A stretch of 64,000 nt of DNA, taken from positions 62,001 to 126,000 of the forward strand of contig NZ_CP062005.1 in assembly GCF_014840935.1 (NCBI RefSeq), written 5' to 3'. The notes beneath the pieces were generated by a model. The model ran no database searches, was not told the DNA's origin, and worked only from the letters and a program-made list of their open reading frames with translations. A program made the position numbers and the translations under genes. The stretch's first letter is position 1. The number at the start of each line of letters is the position of its first letter. This DNA comes from Halomonas sp. YLGW01. Lineage in GTDB: Bacteria; Pseudomonadota; Gammaproteobacteria; Pseudomonadales; Halomonadaceae. Below are positions 9,594 through 18,785 of the stretch, one piece after another.

Positions 9594-10361
9594 ATGGTGA
9601 TAGCGATAGTGATTGGCGCCCTGCTGGGCTATCTGATCGGCGGCCCGATCGGCCTGCTGGTCGGTGGCGGGCTCGGCTACTGGCTGGTCCAGCGCCTGAA
9701 GAAGAGCGTGATCGGCAAGCTTGCCGGGGCCCAGGCACAGTTTCTGGAATCGACCTTCGCGGTGATGGGCTGCATGTGCAAGGCCGATGGCCAGGTCTCC
9801 GAGGAGGAGCTGGAGGCCTCCCGGCGGCTGTGGGATCGCCTGGGGCTGAGCGAGGCGCAGCGGGCCAAGGCCCGGGCCGACTTCACCCGCGGCAAGGGGC
9901 CGGACTTCGACCTGGAGGCGGAGCTCGCCAAGGTGCGCGGCGTGGTCGGCAGCCAGCGAGCCCTGCTGCAGGTGTTCCTGCAGGTCCAGCTCGCGGCCAT
10001 CGCCGCCGATGGCCAGTTGCATCCCGCCGAGCACGAGATGCTGCTGCGGGTGGCGCGGGGCCTGGGGTGCTCCGAGGCGGAGATCGCCCAGATCGAGGCC
10101 ATGCTGCGGGGTGGCGCCGGGGCCGGCGGCGCGCCCGAGGGGCCGTCGCTGGAGGATGCCTATCGGGTGCTGGGGGTCTCGGAGGAGTCAAGCGATGCCG
10201 AGGTCAAGAAGGCCTACCGTCGCCTGATGAGCGAGAACCACCCCGACAAGCTGGCCGGCAAGGGGCTGCCGGAGAGCATGCGCGAGATGGCCAAGGAGCG
10301 CACCAGCGAGATCAGCAACGCCTACGAGCGGATCAAGAAGGCGCGGGAAGCCGCCGCCTGA
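9594..10361 (+). CDS. djlA: DnaJ-like co-chaperone DjlA
   Basis: The 255-residue inner-membrane J protein stimulates DnaK. It has an N-terminal glycine-rich hydrophobic anchor (about 2–30), a TerB-like helical domain in the middle (about 45–180, with AVMGCMCKADGQVSEEE), and a C-terminal J domain from about 187 whose catalytic HPD is at 216–218. This order and length match DjlA of other gammaproteobacteria. It is a single gene with its own terminator. Confidence 0.93.
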   Translation: MVIAIVIGALLGYLIGGPIGLLVGGGLGYWLVQRLKKSVIGKLAGAQAQFLESTFAVMGCMCKADGQVSEEELEASRRLWDRLGLSEAQRAKARADFTRGKGPDFDLEAELAKVRGVVGSQRALLQVFLQVQLAAIAADGQLHPAEHEMLLRVARGLGCSEAEIAQIEAMLRGGAGAGGAPEGPSLEDAYRVLGVSEESSDAEVKKAYRRLMSENHPDKLAGKGLPESMREMAKERTSEISNAYERIKKAREAAA

Positions 10362-10392
10362 TGTAGCGCCTCTCGGTGCGCGAGCCATTCTG

Positions 10393-10437
10393 GCGCCCAT
10401 TGCGGATCACCTGGTGATACGCAATGGGCGCTTTTTT
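10393..10437 (+). terminator. Rho-independent terminator of djlA
   Basis: GCGCCCATTGC pairs with GCAATGGGCGC, with an inner ATCACC/GGTGAT extension, and is followed by six T residues. Confidence 0.9.
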
Positions 10438-10683
10438 GTCGCTCGATCAAGGCCTGATCGTGCGAGAGGGGTGCGGCTTCCCCGTCCCCCTGATGACGCC
10501 ATGAAATGATAAGAATCATGGGCTTGCCACAGATCAGGTAGTGACTCTAGCGGGTGATTGGTGAAACTCTGTCCGTAGATCGACATCTTTGTGTTTTTCG
10601 TGTCATAAATTGATCCGTAGAGTGGTAAAATGCGCCTCTCGGTTGCCGTTTGGCTCTGAAAACATCAAGGAGAAGAAGACGTT
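10438..10683 (+). promoter_or_regulatory. promoter region of the Fic-like gene
   Basis: A possible sigma-70 promoter is TCGACA at 10580–10585 and CATAAA at 10604–10609 with 18 bp between. An imperfect palindrome, ATGATAAGAATCAT, near 10505–10518 resembles a weak Fur-type site, but the gene downstream gives no iron link. No other feature is seen. Confidence 0.3.
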
Positions 10684-11925
10684 ATGTGGATTTGGCAGGA
10701 GTCGGACTGGCCCCGAGGCCGCCTCGACCCGAGTCGGTTGCTGGGACCGCTGGGCGCAACCCAGGCGACGGTGGCGCCGCTGGTGAGTCAGGGCGCCGCC
10801 CTGACGGCCGATCAGCGCCTGCGGCTGGAGGCGACGCTGCTCGGCGAGGAGATCGAGTCAAGTGCCCGGCTCTCCGGTGTCGCCCTGGAGCGCAGTGCGA
10901 TTCGCACCGCTCTGCACCAGGCGCTGGGGCTGGCCGATGAGGGCCCGGGGCGACCGGTGGCGCCCATGGTGGAGACCTTCGTCGACGTGACCCTGGAGGC
11001 GGTGCGCACGGCCTTTATGCCGCTTGGCGAGGCGCGGCTGCGGGAGTGGCACCGTCGCCTGGCGCCCCAGTTGCCGCGCAGTGCCGGCCAGGCGGTGGGC
11101 GAGTGGCGGGACGGGCCCTTCGAGGAGGTCAGCGGGCGCTACGGGATCAAGCGCCTGCGCTACCGGGCACCGGGGGCGGACCGGACGGCCCTGGCCGCGG
11201 AGCTCGAGGGCTTCTTCACGCGCCTTGAGAGTGAGGAGCCGGGGCTCGAGGGGGCCGGCCACCTGCAGACGCTGCGGCTGCATGCTCACTGGTCGGCGCT
11301 GTCGCCCTTCGCGCTGGGCAATGGCCTGATCGGCCGGCTGCTGCTCGCCCGCTGGTTGACTCGCGCCGAGGGCATCATGGCGCTGCAGGCCGAGGGCGAA
11401 CTCGCCGCGCTGCCCGATGCCGCGACGCTGGAACCCTATGCCTGGCGTCGTCAGGCCCTCGCCCCGGCCCTGGTGGACGCCCATGGCGACTGGCAGGCGC
11501 TGCGCGAGGCCTGCTTCGGCCGCCCACCCACCCCCCGCTCGCGGCTGGATGCCGGCCTGCCGGCCGAGGCAGAAGCCGAGCCCCCCGGTGACCTGGAGCC
11601 CTGGGTGCGCTGGTGGCTGGCTCGGCTGCGTGAGGGCGCCCGAGGTGCCCAGGCCCACTTCGTCCGGGTGCGCCGGGCCGAGCGGTTGTGGCTTGCGCAC
11701 GCCCGCACGCCTCTCAATGCTCGCCAGCGGGAGCTGGTGCTGACCCTGCTCGAGCGGGACGATGGCGCCGGGGTGGCGCGCTCGGACTACCGGGCGCTGG
11801 TGACGACCTCCGATCCGACCGCGGCGCGGGATCTTTCGGATCTGGTGGCCAAGGGAGTACTGCAGAGCACCGGGGTGGGTCGGGGCACCCGCTACCGGCT
11901 GCCGGCCCTTGAGGGGAGCGACTAG
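10684..11925 (+). CDS. Fic-fold protein with degenerate active site (DUF4172 + Fic + winged helix)
   Basis: The 413-residue product begins with MWIWQESDWP, the DUF4172 start typical of one Fic subgroup. A central Fic-like helical domain (about 95–230) and a C-terminal winged-helix region follow. Canonical Fic enzymes transfer AMP using HPFxxGNGRxxR. Here the aligned loop is SPFALGNGLIGR (207–218): the catalytic His is Ser207, the acidic residue is Leu211 and the first Arg is Leu215, while the GNG and final Arg remain. The inhibitory motif S-x-x-x-E-G reads SARLSG (60–65), so its Glu is lost too. This suggests a nucleotide-binding or regulatory pseudoenzyme rather than an AMP transferase. The frame is intact. 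Confidence 0.75.
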   Translation: MWIWQESDWPRGRLDPSRLLGPLGATQATVAPLVSQGAALTADQRLRLEATLLGEEIESSARLSGVALERSAIRTALHQALGLADEGPGRPVAPMVETFVDVTLEAVRTAFMPLGEARLREWHRRLAPQLPRSAGQAVGEWRDGPFEEVSGRYGIKRLRYRAPGADRTALAAELEGFFTRLESEEPGLEGAGHLQTLRLHAHWSALSPFALGNGLIGRLLLARWLTRAEGIMALQAEGELAALPDAATLEPYAWRRQALAPALVDAHGDWQALREACFGRPPTPRSRLDAGLPAEAEAEPPGDLEPWVRWWLARLREGARGAQAHFVRVRRAERLWLAHARTPLNARQRELVLTLLERDDGAGVARSDYRALVTTSDPTAARDLSDLVAKGVLQSTGVGRGTRYRLPALEGSD

Positions 11926-11961
11926 CGTGGCCCGCCAGGCCTGCATCAGGACACGACCTCC

Positions 11962-12663
11962 CTAGAGGGCTACGAAGGGCAGCACCCCGGTATAGACGGC
12001 GGCGTAGTGACAGCCGCTACCCGCCAGTACGAAGCCGTGCCAGATGGCGTGATTGTAGGGAATGGCCTCGATCACGAAGACGATCACGCCGAGGGTGTAG
12101 ATGACCCCGCCGCCGAGCAGCAGTGCAAGGCTGGTCGGTGAGAGCGCCGTGACGAGATCATCGACCGCCATCAGGGCGAGCCAGCCCATGGCCAGGTACA
12201 GGATCAGACGCAGGGTGGCGAAGCGGTGGGGCCAGCCGATCTTCAGCGCGATGCCGCCGAGGGCCAGGGTCCAGACCAAGGCAAGCAGGCACCAGCCCGG
12301 TCCGTCGCGCAGGTTGACCAGCAGGAAGGGGGTATAGGTGCCGGCGATCAGGGCATAGATGGCACAGTGGTCGGCGATCTGCAGCGCCCGCTTGAGGCGG
12401 GGGTGGCGGCTGCCGTGATAGAAGGCCGAGGCGCTATAGAGGGTGATCAGGGTGATGCCATAGAGACTGACGCCGACCAGCTTCCAGGGGTCGACGTCAC
12501 GACCCAGGCTCGCCGCCACGATCAGCACGGTCATGCCGGCCACGCTGAGCACGGCGCCGATGCCGTGGCTCACGCTGTGCAGGAGTTCCTCGAGCAGGGT
12601 ATAGCCGTCGGCTGCGTCGGACGGCGAGGGCTCATCGGTGGGGGGTGGCGAGATCGCGACCAT
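11962..12663 (-). CDS. trhA: PAQR / hemolysin III family membrane protein TrhA
   Basis: The 233-residue inner-membrane protein has seven hydrophobic segments and the family signature residues: an early EELLHSVSHGIG, the SAFYHGS segment, and late His residues in YNHAIWHGFVLAGSGCHY that would bind zinc. Relatives, once called hemolysin III, are linked to membrane energetics and lipid homeostasis. ATG 12663 has GGGAGAG 6 nt upstream. The upstream in-frame extension to 12738 is hydrophilic and lacks a ribosome site. It converges on the Fic-like gene with a 36-bp gap. Confidence 0.88.
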   Translation of the reverse strand: MVAISPPPTDEPSPSDAADGYTLLEELLHSVSHGIGAVLSVAGMTVLIVAASLGRDVDPWKLVGVSLYGITLITLYSASAFYHGSRHPRLKRALQIADHCAIYALIAGTYTPFLLVNLRDGPGWCLLALVWTLALGGIALKIGWPHRFATLRLILYLAMGWLALMAVDDLVTALSPTSLALLLGGGVIYTLGVIVFVIEAIPYNHAIWHGFVLAGSGCHYAAVYTGVLPFVAL

Positions 12664-12750
12664 GCTGTCTCTCCCATGGTGAGGGGCGAGCCTGCGCAGG
12701 TCACGATCGGGGTGGTGGGTCCGCCCCTCGTCGTTCACGACGGTAGCTAA

Positions 12751-12810
12751 GGGCTATCTATAGGGCTATCTCCAGTCCTATCTCCCGCCCTATCTCCACC
12801 CTTATCCCCT
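12751..12810. repeat. short tandem repeat at the ribA stop codon (five units of 12 bp)
   Basis: Five 12-bp units related to GCCCTATCTCCA run from 12751 to 12810 and touch the ribA stop codon (12810–12812). The units vary at two or three positions each. It is one of four such stop-adjacent arrays in this window. Confidence 0.85.
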
Positions 12811-13445
12811 CAGGATCTGCGCTCGATGTCCACGTCGTCCGCCTGGGTGAAGTCGCCCAACGCCATCATGTGCCCCAGCTTGCCGGCCTTGGTGGACAGA
12901 TACTGCTCGTTATGAGGATTGAGACCGGTGGTGATGGGTAAGCGTTCACTCACCTCGACGCCATCGCGGGTCAGGGCCTCGACCTTGCGCGGGTTGTTGG
13001 TCATCAGACGCAGCGAGGCGACCCCCAAGTGATCGAGCATCGGCACGCACAGGCCGTAGCGGCGCATGTCGGCGCCGAAGCCCAGGCGCTCGTTGGCCTC
13101 CACGGTATCGGCGCCCTCATCCTGCAGGTGATAGGCGCGGATCTTGTTGAGCAGGCCGATGCCGCGGCCTTCCTGGCGCAGGTAGAGCAGCACGCCTCGG
13201 CCCTCGGCGGCGATCCGCTTGAGCGCTTCCTGCAACTGATAGCCGCAGTCGCAGCGCATCGAGAACAGCGCGTCCCCGGTCAGGCACTCCGAGTGCACGC
13301 GACCGAGTACCGGCGCGCCATCGGCGATGTCGCCGAGCGTCAGGGCGATGTGATCCTTGCCGGTGGCCTCGTCCTCGAAGCCGTGCATGGTGAAGGTGGC
13401 CCAGGGGGTGGGCAGCCGGGAGGCGGCGATGAATCGAATCGTCAC
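12810..13445 (-). CDS. ribA: GTP cyclohydrolase II
   Basis: The 211-residue enzyme opens GTP to 2,5-diamino-6-ribosylamino-4-pyrimidinone 5'-phosphate, the first step of riboflavin synthesis. The zinc site is intact in [20 protein letters not shown], and the nucleotide-binding RQEGRGIGL follows. The C-terminal arginine-bearing substrate region NNPRKVEAL is present. I start at GTG 13445 because GAGG precedes it and the family begins with V-x-I/V-R; the upstream 25 codons of open frame are Arg-rich and unlike the family. It stands alone, consistent with bacteria that scatter their rib genes. Confidence 0.94.
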   Translation of the reverse strand: MTIRFIAASRLPTPWATFTMHGFEDEATGKDHIALTLGDIADGAPVLGRVHSECLTGDALFSMRCDCGYQLQEALKRIAAEGRGVLLYLRQEGRGIGLLNKIRAYHLQDEGADTVEANERLGFGADMRRYGLCVPMLDHLGVASLRLMTNNPRKVEALTRDGVEVSERLPITTGLNPHNEQYLSTKAGKLGHMMALGDFTQADDVDIERRS

Positions 13446-13641
13446 GAAAAACCTCGATAGAGCGGGGCGGCGCGCGGCACGCGATGTTTCCAGTCTACCA
13501 GCAACGCCGCCCACGCTCACGAGTCACCAGCGTCATGGCGTCCCCCGGGAGCGGCCAATCGAGGCATCGGGTCGCAGGTCTGGTACCAGAGGCCCCGGCA
13601 TTCGGTACAATGGCGTCGAATTTTCCAGCGGATGACGTCGC

Positions 13642-14709
13642 ATGCACCTCGAGAACGATCGTATCCTGCGCGCCCTGGCGCGCGAGCCCGTGGACCGCAC
13701 CCCGGTCTGGATGATGCGCCAGGCCGGTCGCTACCTGCCGGAGTATCGCGAGCTGCGCGGCCAGGCCGGCAGCTTCATGGACCTGTGCCGGGACACCGAC
13801 CGGGCCTGCGAGGTGACGCTGCAGCCGCTGGAGCGCTTCCCGCTGGATGCCGCCATCCTGTTTTCCGATATCCTGACCATTCCCGATGCGATGGGCCTGG
13901 GGCTTTATTTCGAGACCGGGGAGGGCCCCAAGTTCAGAAAGCCGGTGCGCACCCCGGCCGAGGTGGCCGCCCTTCAGGTGCCCGATGCCGAACGGGATCT
14001 CGATTACGTGATGAACGCGGTCGGTGCCATCCGTCGCGAGCTCAACGGTCGGGTGCCGCTGATCGGCTTCTCGGGCAGCCCCTGGACGCTGGCTACCTAT
14101 ATGGTGGAAGGCGCCTCGAGCAAGGACTTCCGCCACGTGAAGACCATGCTCTACGACACGCCGGATACCATGCACCAGCTGCTCGACGTGCTGGCCCGGT
14201 CGGTCACCGACTACCTCAACGCCCAGATCCGCGCCGGCGCCCAGGTGGTGCAGATCTTCGATACCTGGGGCGGTAGCCTATCGACGCCTGCGTATCTCGA
14301 GTTCTCGCTGCGCTACATGGAGCAGATCGTCTCAGGCCTGATCCGCAGCCACGAGGGGCGCCGGGTGCCGGTGATCCTGTTCACCAAGAACGGCGGCCAG
14401 TGGCTCGAGCACCTCGCCGCCAGTGGTGCCGATGCGCTGGGGCTCGACTGGAGCACCGAGCTCTCCGATGCCCGCCAGCGGGTCGGGCACCGGGTCGCCC
14501 TGCAGGGCAATCTGGACCCCAATGTGCTGTTCGCCAAGCCCAGCGCGATTCGCGCCGAGGTGGCGCGGGTGCTCGACAGCTATGGCGCAGGCCCCGGGCA
14601 TGTCTTCAACCTCGGCCATGGCATCAGCCAGTTCACCGACCCGGGTCACGTCAGCGCCTTCATGGACGCGCTGCACGAGCTGAGCCCGGCCTATCACGCG
14701 GCGCCCTGA
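13642..14709 (+). CDS. hemE: uroporphyrinogen decarboxylase
   Basis: The 355-residue enzyme decarboxylates four acetate side chains of uroporphyrinogen III to give coproporphyrinogen III in heme synthesis. The first signature ([18 protein letters not shown]) is at about 19–36, and the catalytic Asp in FSDILTIP and the second signature ([13 protein letters not shown]) are present. The length is standard. The VanZ-like gene follows after 4 bp, so the two may be cotranscribed. Confidence 0.97.
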   Translation: MHLENDRILRALAREPVDRTPVWMMRQAGRYLPEYRELRGQAGSFMDLCRDTDRACEVTLQPLERFPLDAAILFSDILTIPDAMGLGLYFETGEGPKFRKPVRTPAEVAALQVPDAERDLDYVMNAVGAIRRELNGRVPLIGFSGSPWTLATYMVEGASSKDFRHVKTMLYDTPDTMHQLLDVLARSVTDYLNAQIRAGAQVVQIFDTWGGSLSTPAYLEFSLRYMEQIVSGLIRSHEGRRVPVILFTKNGGQWLEHLAASGADALGLDWSTELSDARQRVGHRVALQGNLDPNVLFAKPSAIRAEVARVLDSYGAGPGHVFNLGHGISQFTDPGHVSAFMDALHELSPAYHAAP

Positions 14710-14713
14710 CGCG

Positions 14714-15085
14714 ATGGAGTGGCTCCTTCGCCTGCATGAGCGCCGGCGTCTCTGGGCCGGGCTCGCCGTCCTGGCGGCCTTGGTGATCGCCTTGGGCAGC
14801 CTGACCCCCGGCGCCGAGATGCCCGAACGCCTGCCCTGGGACAAGGCCAATCACTTCATTGGCTATGGTGGGCTCGCCGGCCTGGTGGGCCTCGCCGGGA
14901 TCAATGCTCGGCCCGCCTTCGTCGGGGTGGTGGTCTACGGCATCGCCATCGAGCTGGCCCAATGGCCGGTGCCCGGGCGCCTGGGCGGCGATCCCCTCGA
15001 TATCCTGGCCAACACCCTTGGCGCCCTGCTGGGCCTGGCCGTGCTGGCCCTGTCGCGCCGCTACTTGCGGCGTTTCGACGCCTAG
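14714..15085 (+). CDS. VanZ-like family membrane protein
   Basis: The 123-residue product has three to four hydrophobic segments and the VanZ-like pattern: DKANHFIGYGGLAGL in the second segment, then ELAQWPVPGR and DILANTLGALLG. Such small proteins occur beside many loci and have no agreed function in Proteobacteria. It starts 4 bp after hemE and ends 62 bp before speE. Confidence 0.8.
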   Translation: MEWLLRLHERRRLWAGLAVLAALVIALGSLTPGAEMPERLPWDKANHFIGYGGLAGLVGLAGINARPAFVGVVVYGIAIELAQWPVPGRLGGDPLDILANTLGALLGLAVLALSRRYLRRFDA

Positions 15086-15147
15086 CGGCGCTGTCGCCTC
15101 GGCGACAGCGCCTCCCCTGTTGTCTCTACCCGATTGTGAGAGCCCCG

Positions 15148-16011
15148 ATGACCCAACCCCTCGATGCCAGCTGGTTCACTGAAGTCTTCGACAGCCACGG
15201 CAGCGCCTTCTCGCTCAAGGTTCGCGAGAAGCTGCTGGACGTCACCAGCCCCTATCAGCACCTCGAGGTCTACGCCACCGAGACCTACGGCAATCTGATG
15301 GTGCTCGATGGCTGCGTGATGCTGACCGATCGCGACAACTTCCTCTATCACGAGATGATCGCCCATCCGGCGCTTTACGCCCACGCGGCACCCAGGCGGG
15401 TGGTGATCATCGGCGGCGGCGATTGCGGCACCCTGCGCGAGGTGCTCAAGCACCCGGGGGTCGAGCATGTCACCCAGATCGACATCGACGAGGAGGTGAC
15501 CCGTGCCGCCGAGCGCTTCTTCCCGGCGCTGACCGAGTCCAATGACGACCCCCGCGCCGAGCTCCTGTTCGCTGACGGGGTCAAGTGGGTAGACGAGGCC
15601 GCCGACGGGAGCGTCGATGTGATGATCATCGATTCCACCGACCCGGTGGGCCCGGCCGAGGGGCTGTTCAAGGTCGACTTCCTCAAGCGTTGCCATCGTC
15701 TGCTCGCCGAGGGTGGAGTGATGGTGCAGCAGAGCGAATCGCCGCTCTATCACAGCGGCAGCATCATCCGGGAGCTGCGCCGCGACATGCGTGCCGCCGG
15801 CTTTACGAGCGTGGCCACGTTGCCGTTCCCGCAGCCGGTCTACCCCTCGGGCTGGTGGAGCGTGACCCTGGCGGGCAAGGGGGCCGACGTGAGCCGCTTC
15901 CGCGAGGCCGATGCGGCGGCCGGCGACCTTGCCTGTGACTACTACACGCCTGAGGCCCATCGCGGTGCCCTGGCACTGCCGCCCTTCATGCGCCGCGCCT
16001 TCGAGGCGTGA
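15148..16011 (+). CDS. speE: polyamine aminopropyltransferase (spermidine synthase)
   Basis: The 287-residue enzyme moves an aminopropyl group from decarboxylated S-adenosylmethionine to putrescine. The SAM-binding motif is IIGGGDCGTLREVLKH, the acidic catalytic stretch is IIDSTDPVGPAEGLF, and the N-terminal domain carries YGNLMVLDGCVMLTDRD. ATG 15148 is preceded by GAGAG and gives the family length; the frame is open far upstream inside the VanZ-like gene in another frame, which I discard. A hairpin terminator follows. Confidence 0.94.
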   Translation: MTQPLDASWFTEVFDSHGSAFSLKVREKLLDVTSPYQHLEVYATETYGNLMVLDGCVMLTDRDNFLYHEMIAHPALYAHAAPRRVVIIGGGDCGTLREVLKHPGVEHVTQIDIDEEVTRAAERFFPALTESNDDPRAELLFADGVKWVDEAADGSVDVMIIDSTDPVGPAEGLFKVDFLKRCHRLLAEGGVMVQQSESPLYHSGSIIRELRRDMRAAGFTSVATLPFPQPVYPSGWWSVTLAGKGADVSRFREADAAAGDLACDYYTPEAHRGALALPPFMRRAFEA

Positions 16012-16018
16012 TCCTCCC

Positions 16019-16045
16019 GGCACCGGTCCGCGCCGGTGCCGTTTG
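16019..16045 (+). terminator. probable terminator of speE
   Basis: GGCACCGG pairs with CCGGTGCC across a 6-nt loop, followed by GTTTGG. The T tract is short. Confidence 0.6.
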
Positions 16046-16486
16046 GGTGTGACGCCGGCGGCGCTTCGTGATGAGCCGTCGGCCGTTGTCACGGCCCCTT
16101 TGTCCTAACCCCTGCCCTGATCCTTTCTCCGACTCCAGCCCCGATCCCCGCTCGGCCTCTCGGGCCGCTCCTGCCTCGCCTCCTCGCCTCCTCGCCATTG
16201 CCCGTACGGCTCTCTGCCGAACGTTGAATGGCCGCTCGCCTGTCATGGCCTTATCGCGAGCAGCAGGCGTCAATCAACGTTCTACGACTTTCGGATGATG
16301 CTGCTAAGTTGCTGTGCAAAAGCGGCTTCTGCGCCATTTGGGTTGTCTGTGCGTGGGCTCGTGCTGGTGGTTGCGTTGAAGAAAGGTTGTCGGCCTGTTC
16401 TACCAGCGCGGGAAGGGGCTTTGCTACTGTCGCTCCACATGCCACGAGCATGACAACAACAACTCACCCAATCCAAGGGGATAACC
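16046..16486 (+). promoter_or_regulatory. 440-bp leader/promoter region of the aap operon
   Basis: No gene is seen. A short TCGCCTCC direct repeat (three copies) lies near 16172–16195. GAACGTTGA at 16219–16227 and its exact complement TCAACGTTC at 16274–16282 flank a nested GCTCGC/GCGAGC pair, so the stretch could form a long stem or bind a dimer. Base composition drops in GC from 16220 on, as expected of a promoter. AGGGGAT precedes the aapJ ATG. I could not identify a sigma-54 or clear sigma-70 promoter. Confidence 0.4.
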
Positions 16487-17521
16487 ATGTTGCACAACAA
16501 CAAGAAGACCCTGCTGTGTTCCGCCACCGCCCTGGTCGCCACCCTGCTGGCAACCGGCACCGCCCAGGCCGGCGAGACCTTCGATGCCGTCAAGGAACGG
16601 GGTCAGGTGGTCTGCGGCGTCAGCACCGGCCTGCCGGGGTTCTCCTCGCCCGATGATCAGGGCAACTGGGAAGGCATCGACGTGGATGTCTGTCACGGGG
16701 TGGCCGCCGCGGTGTTCGGCGATGCCTCCAAGGTGCAGTTCGTGCCGCTGAACGCCAAGGAACGCTTCACCGCGCTGCAGTCCGGCGAGATCGACGTGCT
16801 GTCGCGCAACACCACCTGGACCGCGACCCGCGACACCACCCTGGGCCTCAACTTCACCGGCGTCAGCTTCTATGACGGCCAGGGCTTCCTGGTCAAGAAG
16901 GACCTGGGTGTCGACAGCGCCAAGCAGCTCGACGGCGCGGCCTTCTGCGTGCAGTCCGGCACCACCACCGAGCTCAACCTGGCCGACTACTTCCAGGCCA
17001 ACGACATGAGCTTCGAGCCGGTGGTCTTCGACACCTCCGACCAGACCGTCGGTGGCTTCGAGGCCGGTCGCTGCGACGTCCTGACCTCCGATACCTCCCA
17101 GCTCAATGCCCTGCGCATCAAGCTGGCCGACCCCGATGGCGCCAAGGTGCTGCCGGAGGTGATCTCCAAGGAGCCGCTGGGCCCGGTGGTCCGCCAGGGC
17201 GACGATCAGTGGTTCAACGCCGTCAAGTGGACCCTGTTCGCGATGCTCAATGCCGAGGAGATGGGCATCAGCAGCGAAAATGCCGACGAGCTGAAGGATT
17301 CCGACGCGCCGGGCATCGCCCGCTTCATGGGCAGCGAGGGTGATTTCGGCAAGGCCATGGGCTTGCCGGCCGACTGGGCCTATAACGTCGTCAGCCAGGT
17401 GGGCAACTACGCCGAGGTCTTCGACCGCAACGTCGGTGCCAATTCACCGCTCAACATCGAGCGTGGCATCAATGCCCTGTGGACCGATGGCGGCGTCCAG
17501 TACGCACCGCCGATCCGCTAA
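16487..17521 (+). CDS. aapJ: general L-amino acid ABC transporter, substrate-binding protein
   Basis: The 344-residue periplasmic protein starts with a signal peptide cleavable after AQA (residue 28). It then follows the AapJ/BztA form of family 3 binding proteins: GQVVCGVSTGLPGFSSPD, then the long NAKERFTALQSGEIDVLSRNTTWT motif, and a pair of cysteines. It delivers polar and acidic L-amino acids to AapQM. It is the first gene of a four-gene operon in the order J-Q-M-P. A GC-rich hairpin after it probably lets this gene be expressed above the membrane parts. Confidence 0.93.
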   Translation: MLHNNKKTLLCSATALVATLLATGTAQAGETFDAVKERGQVVCGVSTGLPGFSSPDDQGNWEGIDVDVCHGVAAAVFGDASKVQFVPLNAKERFTALQSGEIDVLSRNTTWTATRDTTLGLNFTGVSFYDGQGFLVKKDLGVDSAKQLDGAAFCVQSGTTTELNLADYFQANDMSFEPVVFDTSDQTVGGFEAGRCDVLTSDTSQLNALRIKLADPDGAKVLPEVISKEPLGPVVRQGDDQWFNAVKWTLFAMLNAEEMGISSENADELKDSDAPGIARFMGSEGDFGKAMGLPADWAYNVVSQVGNYAEVFDRNVGANSPLNIERGINALWTDGGVQYAPPIR

Positions 17522-17532
17522 ATCTCTCCACA

Positions 17533-17560
17533 GGCCCCGCCCCTCCTGGGGGCGGGGTCC
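17533..17560 (+). promoter_or_regulatory. intercistronic hairpin aapJ/aapQ
   Basis: GGCCCCGCCCC pairs with GGGGCGGGGTC. There is no true T run, so it is likelier to stabilise the aapJ message or partly attenuate transcription than to stop it. Confidence 0.55.
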
Positions 17561-17594
17561 GTCGTTGTGTCATCGCTAGTGGAGAGGATCTTCC

Positions 17595-18785
17595 ATGACT
17601 ACTCCTTCCTCGCCCCCTCCTCGCGGGGAGACGCCGCCGTTCTGGCGCGATCCCGCCAAGCGGGCGCTGCTTTTCCAGGCGTTGATGCTGGCCGCACTGT
17701 TCGCGGTGATCGGCTTCATCGTCGGCAACACCCTCGATAACCTGGATGCCCGGGGCATCACCACCGGTTTCGGCTTCCTCGACAACACCGCGGGCTTCGG
17801 CATCGTCCAGAGCCTGATCGACTACACGCCCCAGAGCACCTATGGGCGCACCTTCGTGGTCGGGCTGCTCAACACCCTGCTGGTCTCGGCGCTGGGCATC
17901 CTGCTGGCCACGGTGATCGGCTTCTTGATGGGCATCGCGCGGCTGTCGCCCAACTGGCTGATCGCCAGGCTGGCCGGTGCCTATGTCGAGATCTTCCGCA
18001 ACATTCCGCTGCTGCTGCAGATCTTCTTCTGGTACTTCGCCGTGCTGCGCAGCCTGCCCTCGCCGCGCAATAGCATGAGCCTCGGTGAGGCCGTGTTCCT
18101 CAATATCCGCGGCCTCGTCGTGCCCGCCCCGGTGGGCGAATCGGGGCTGGTCTGGACCTTCGTGGCGCTGGCCGTAGCGGTCATCGCGGCCCTGGTGCTG
18201 GTGCGCTGGAATCGCCGTCGCCAGGAGGCGACCGGAGAGCGGCTGCCCGCCGGTTGGATCGCTGTCGGGCTGATCGTCGGTCTGCCGGCGCTCACCTTCG
18301 GCGCCAGTGGCATGCCGCTTGACTGGGACATTCCCACCCTCGGGGGCTTCAACTTCTCGGGGGGCATCACGGTGCTGCCGGAGTTGCTGGCGCTGTGGCT
18401 GGCCCTGTCGATCTACACCGGCGCCTTCATCGCCGAGATCGTGCGCTCGGGCATCCAGGCCGTTTCCCACGGCCAGACCGAGGCCGCACGGGCGCTGTCG
18501 CTCTCCGGCGGCATGACCCTGCGGCTGGTGGTGATCCCCCAGGCGATGCGGGTGATCATTCCGCCGCTGACCAGCCAGTACCTCAACCTGATCAAGAACT
18601 CGTCGCTGGCCACCGCCATCGGCTACCCGGACCTGGTGTCCGTGTTCGCCGGCACCACGCTCAACCAGACCGGCCAGGCCATCGAGGTGATCATGATGAC
18701 CATGGCGGTCTACCTGACGCTGAGCCTTCTGGTGTCGATGTTCATGAACTGGTTCAACGCGCGCATGGCGCTGGTGGAGCGATAA
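17595..18785 (+). CDS. aapQ: general L-amino acid ABC transporter, permease
   Basis: The 396-residue inner-membrane permease has the long HisM-type layout of AapQ. The first hydrophobic block is near 25–50, and GRTFVVGLLNTLLVSALGI marks the start of the permease fold. The loop that contacts the ATPase is EAARALSLSGGMTLRLVVIPQAMRVIIPP near the C-terminus. GGAGAGGA precedes the ATG. The stop abuts the aapM GTG start with no gap, which implies coupling. Confidence 0.92.
   Translation: MTTPSSPPPRGETPPFWRDPAKRALLFQALMLAALFAVIGFIVGNTLDNLDARGITTGFGFLDNTAGFGIVQSLIDYTPQSTYGRTFVVGLLNTLLVSALGILLATVIGFLMGIARLSPNWLIARLAGAYVEIFRNIPLLLQIFFWYFAVLRSLPSPRNSMSLGEAVFLNIRGLVVPAPVGESGLVWTFVALAVAVIAALVLVRWNRRRQEATGERLPAGWIAVGLIVGLPALTFGASGMPLDWDIPTLGGFNFSGGITVLPELLALWLALSIYTGAFIAEIVRSGIQAVSHGQTEAARALSLSGGMTLRLVVIPQAMRVIIPPLTSQYLNLIKNSSLATAIGYPDLVSVFAGTTLNQTGQAIEVIMMTMAVYLTLSLLVSMFMNWFNARMALVER

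Noticed and set aside
10504-10518. Fur box before the Fic-like gene
   Set aside because: The dyad is short and matches the consensus poorly, and the gene downstream has no iron link.
10858-11946. 362-codon open frame on the minus strand
   Set aside because: It is antisense to the Fic-like gene, which has the recognisable domains.
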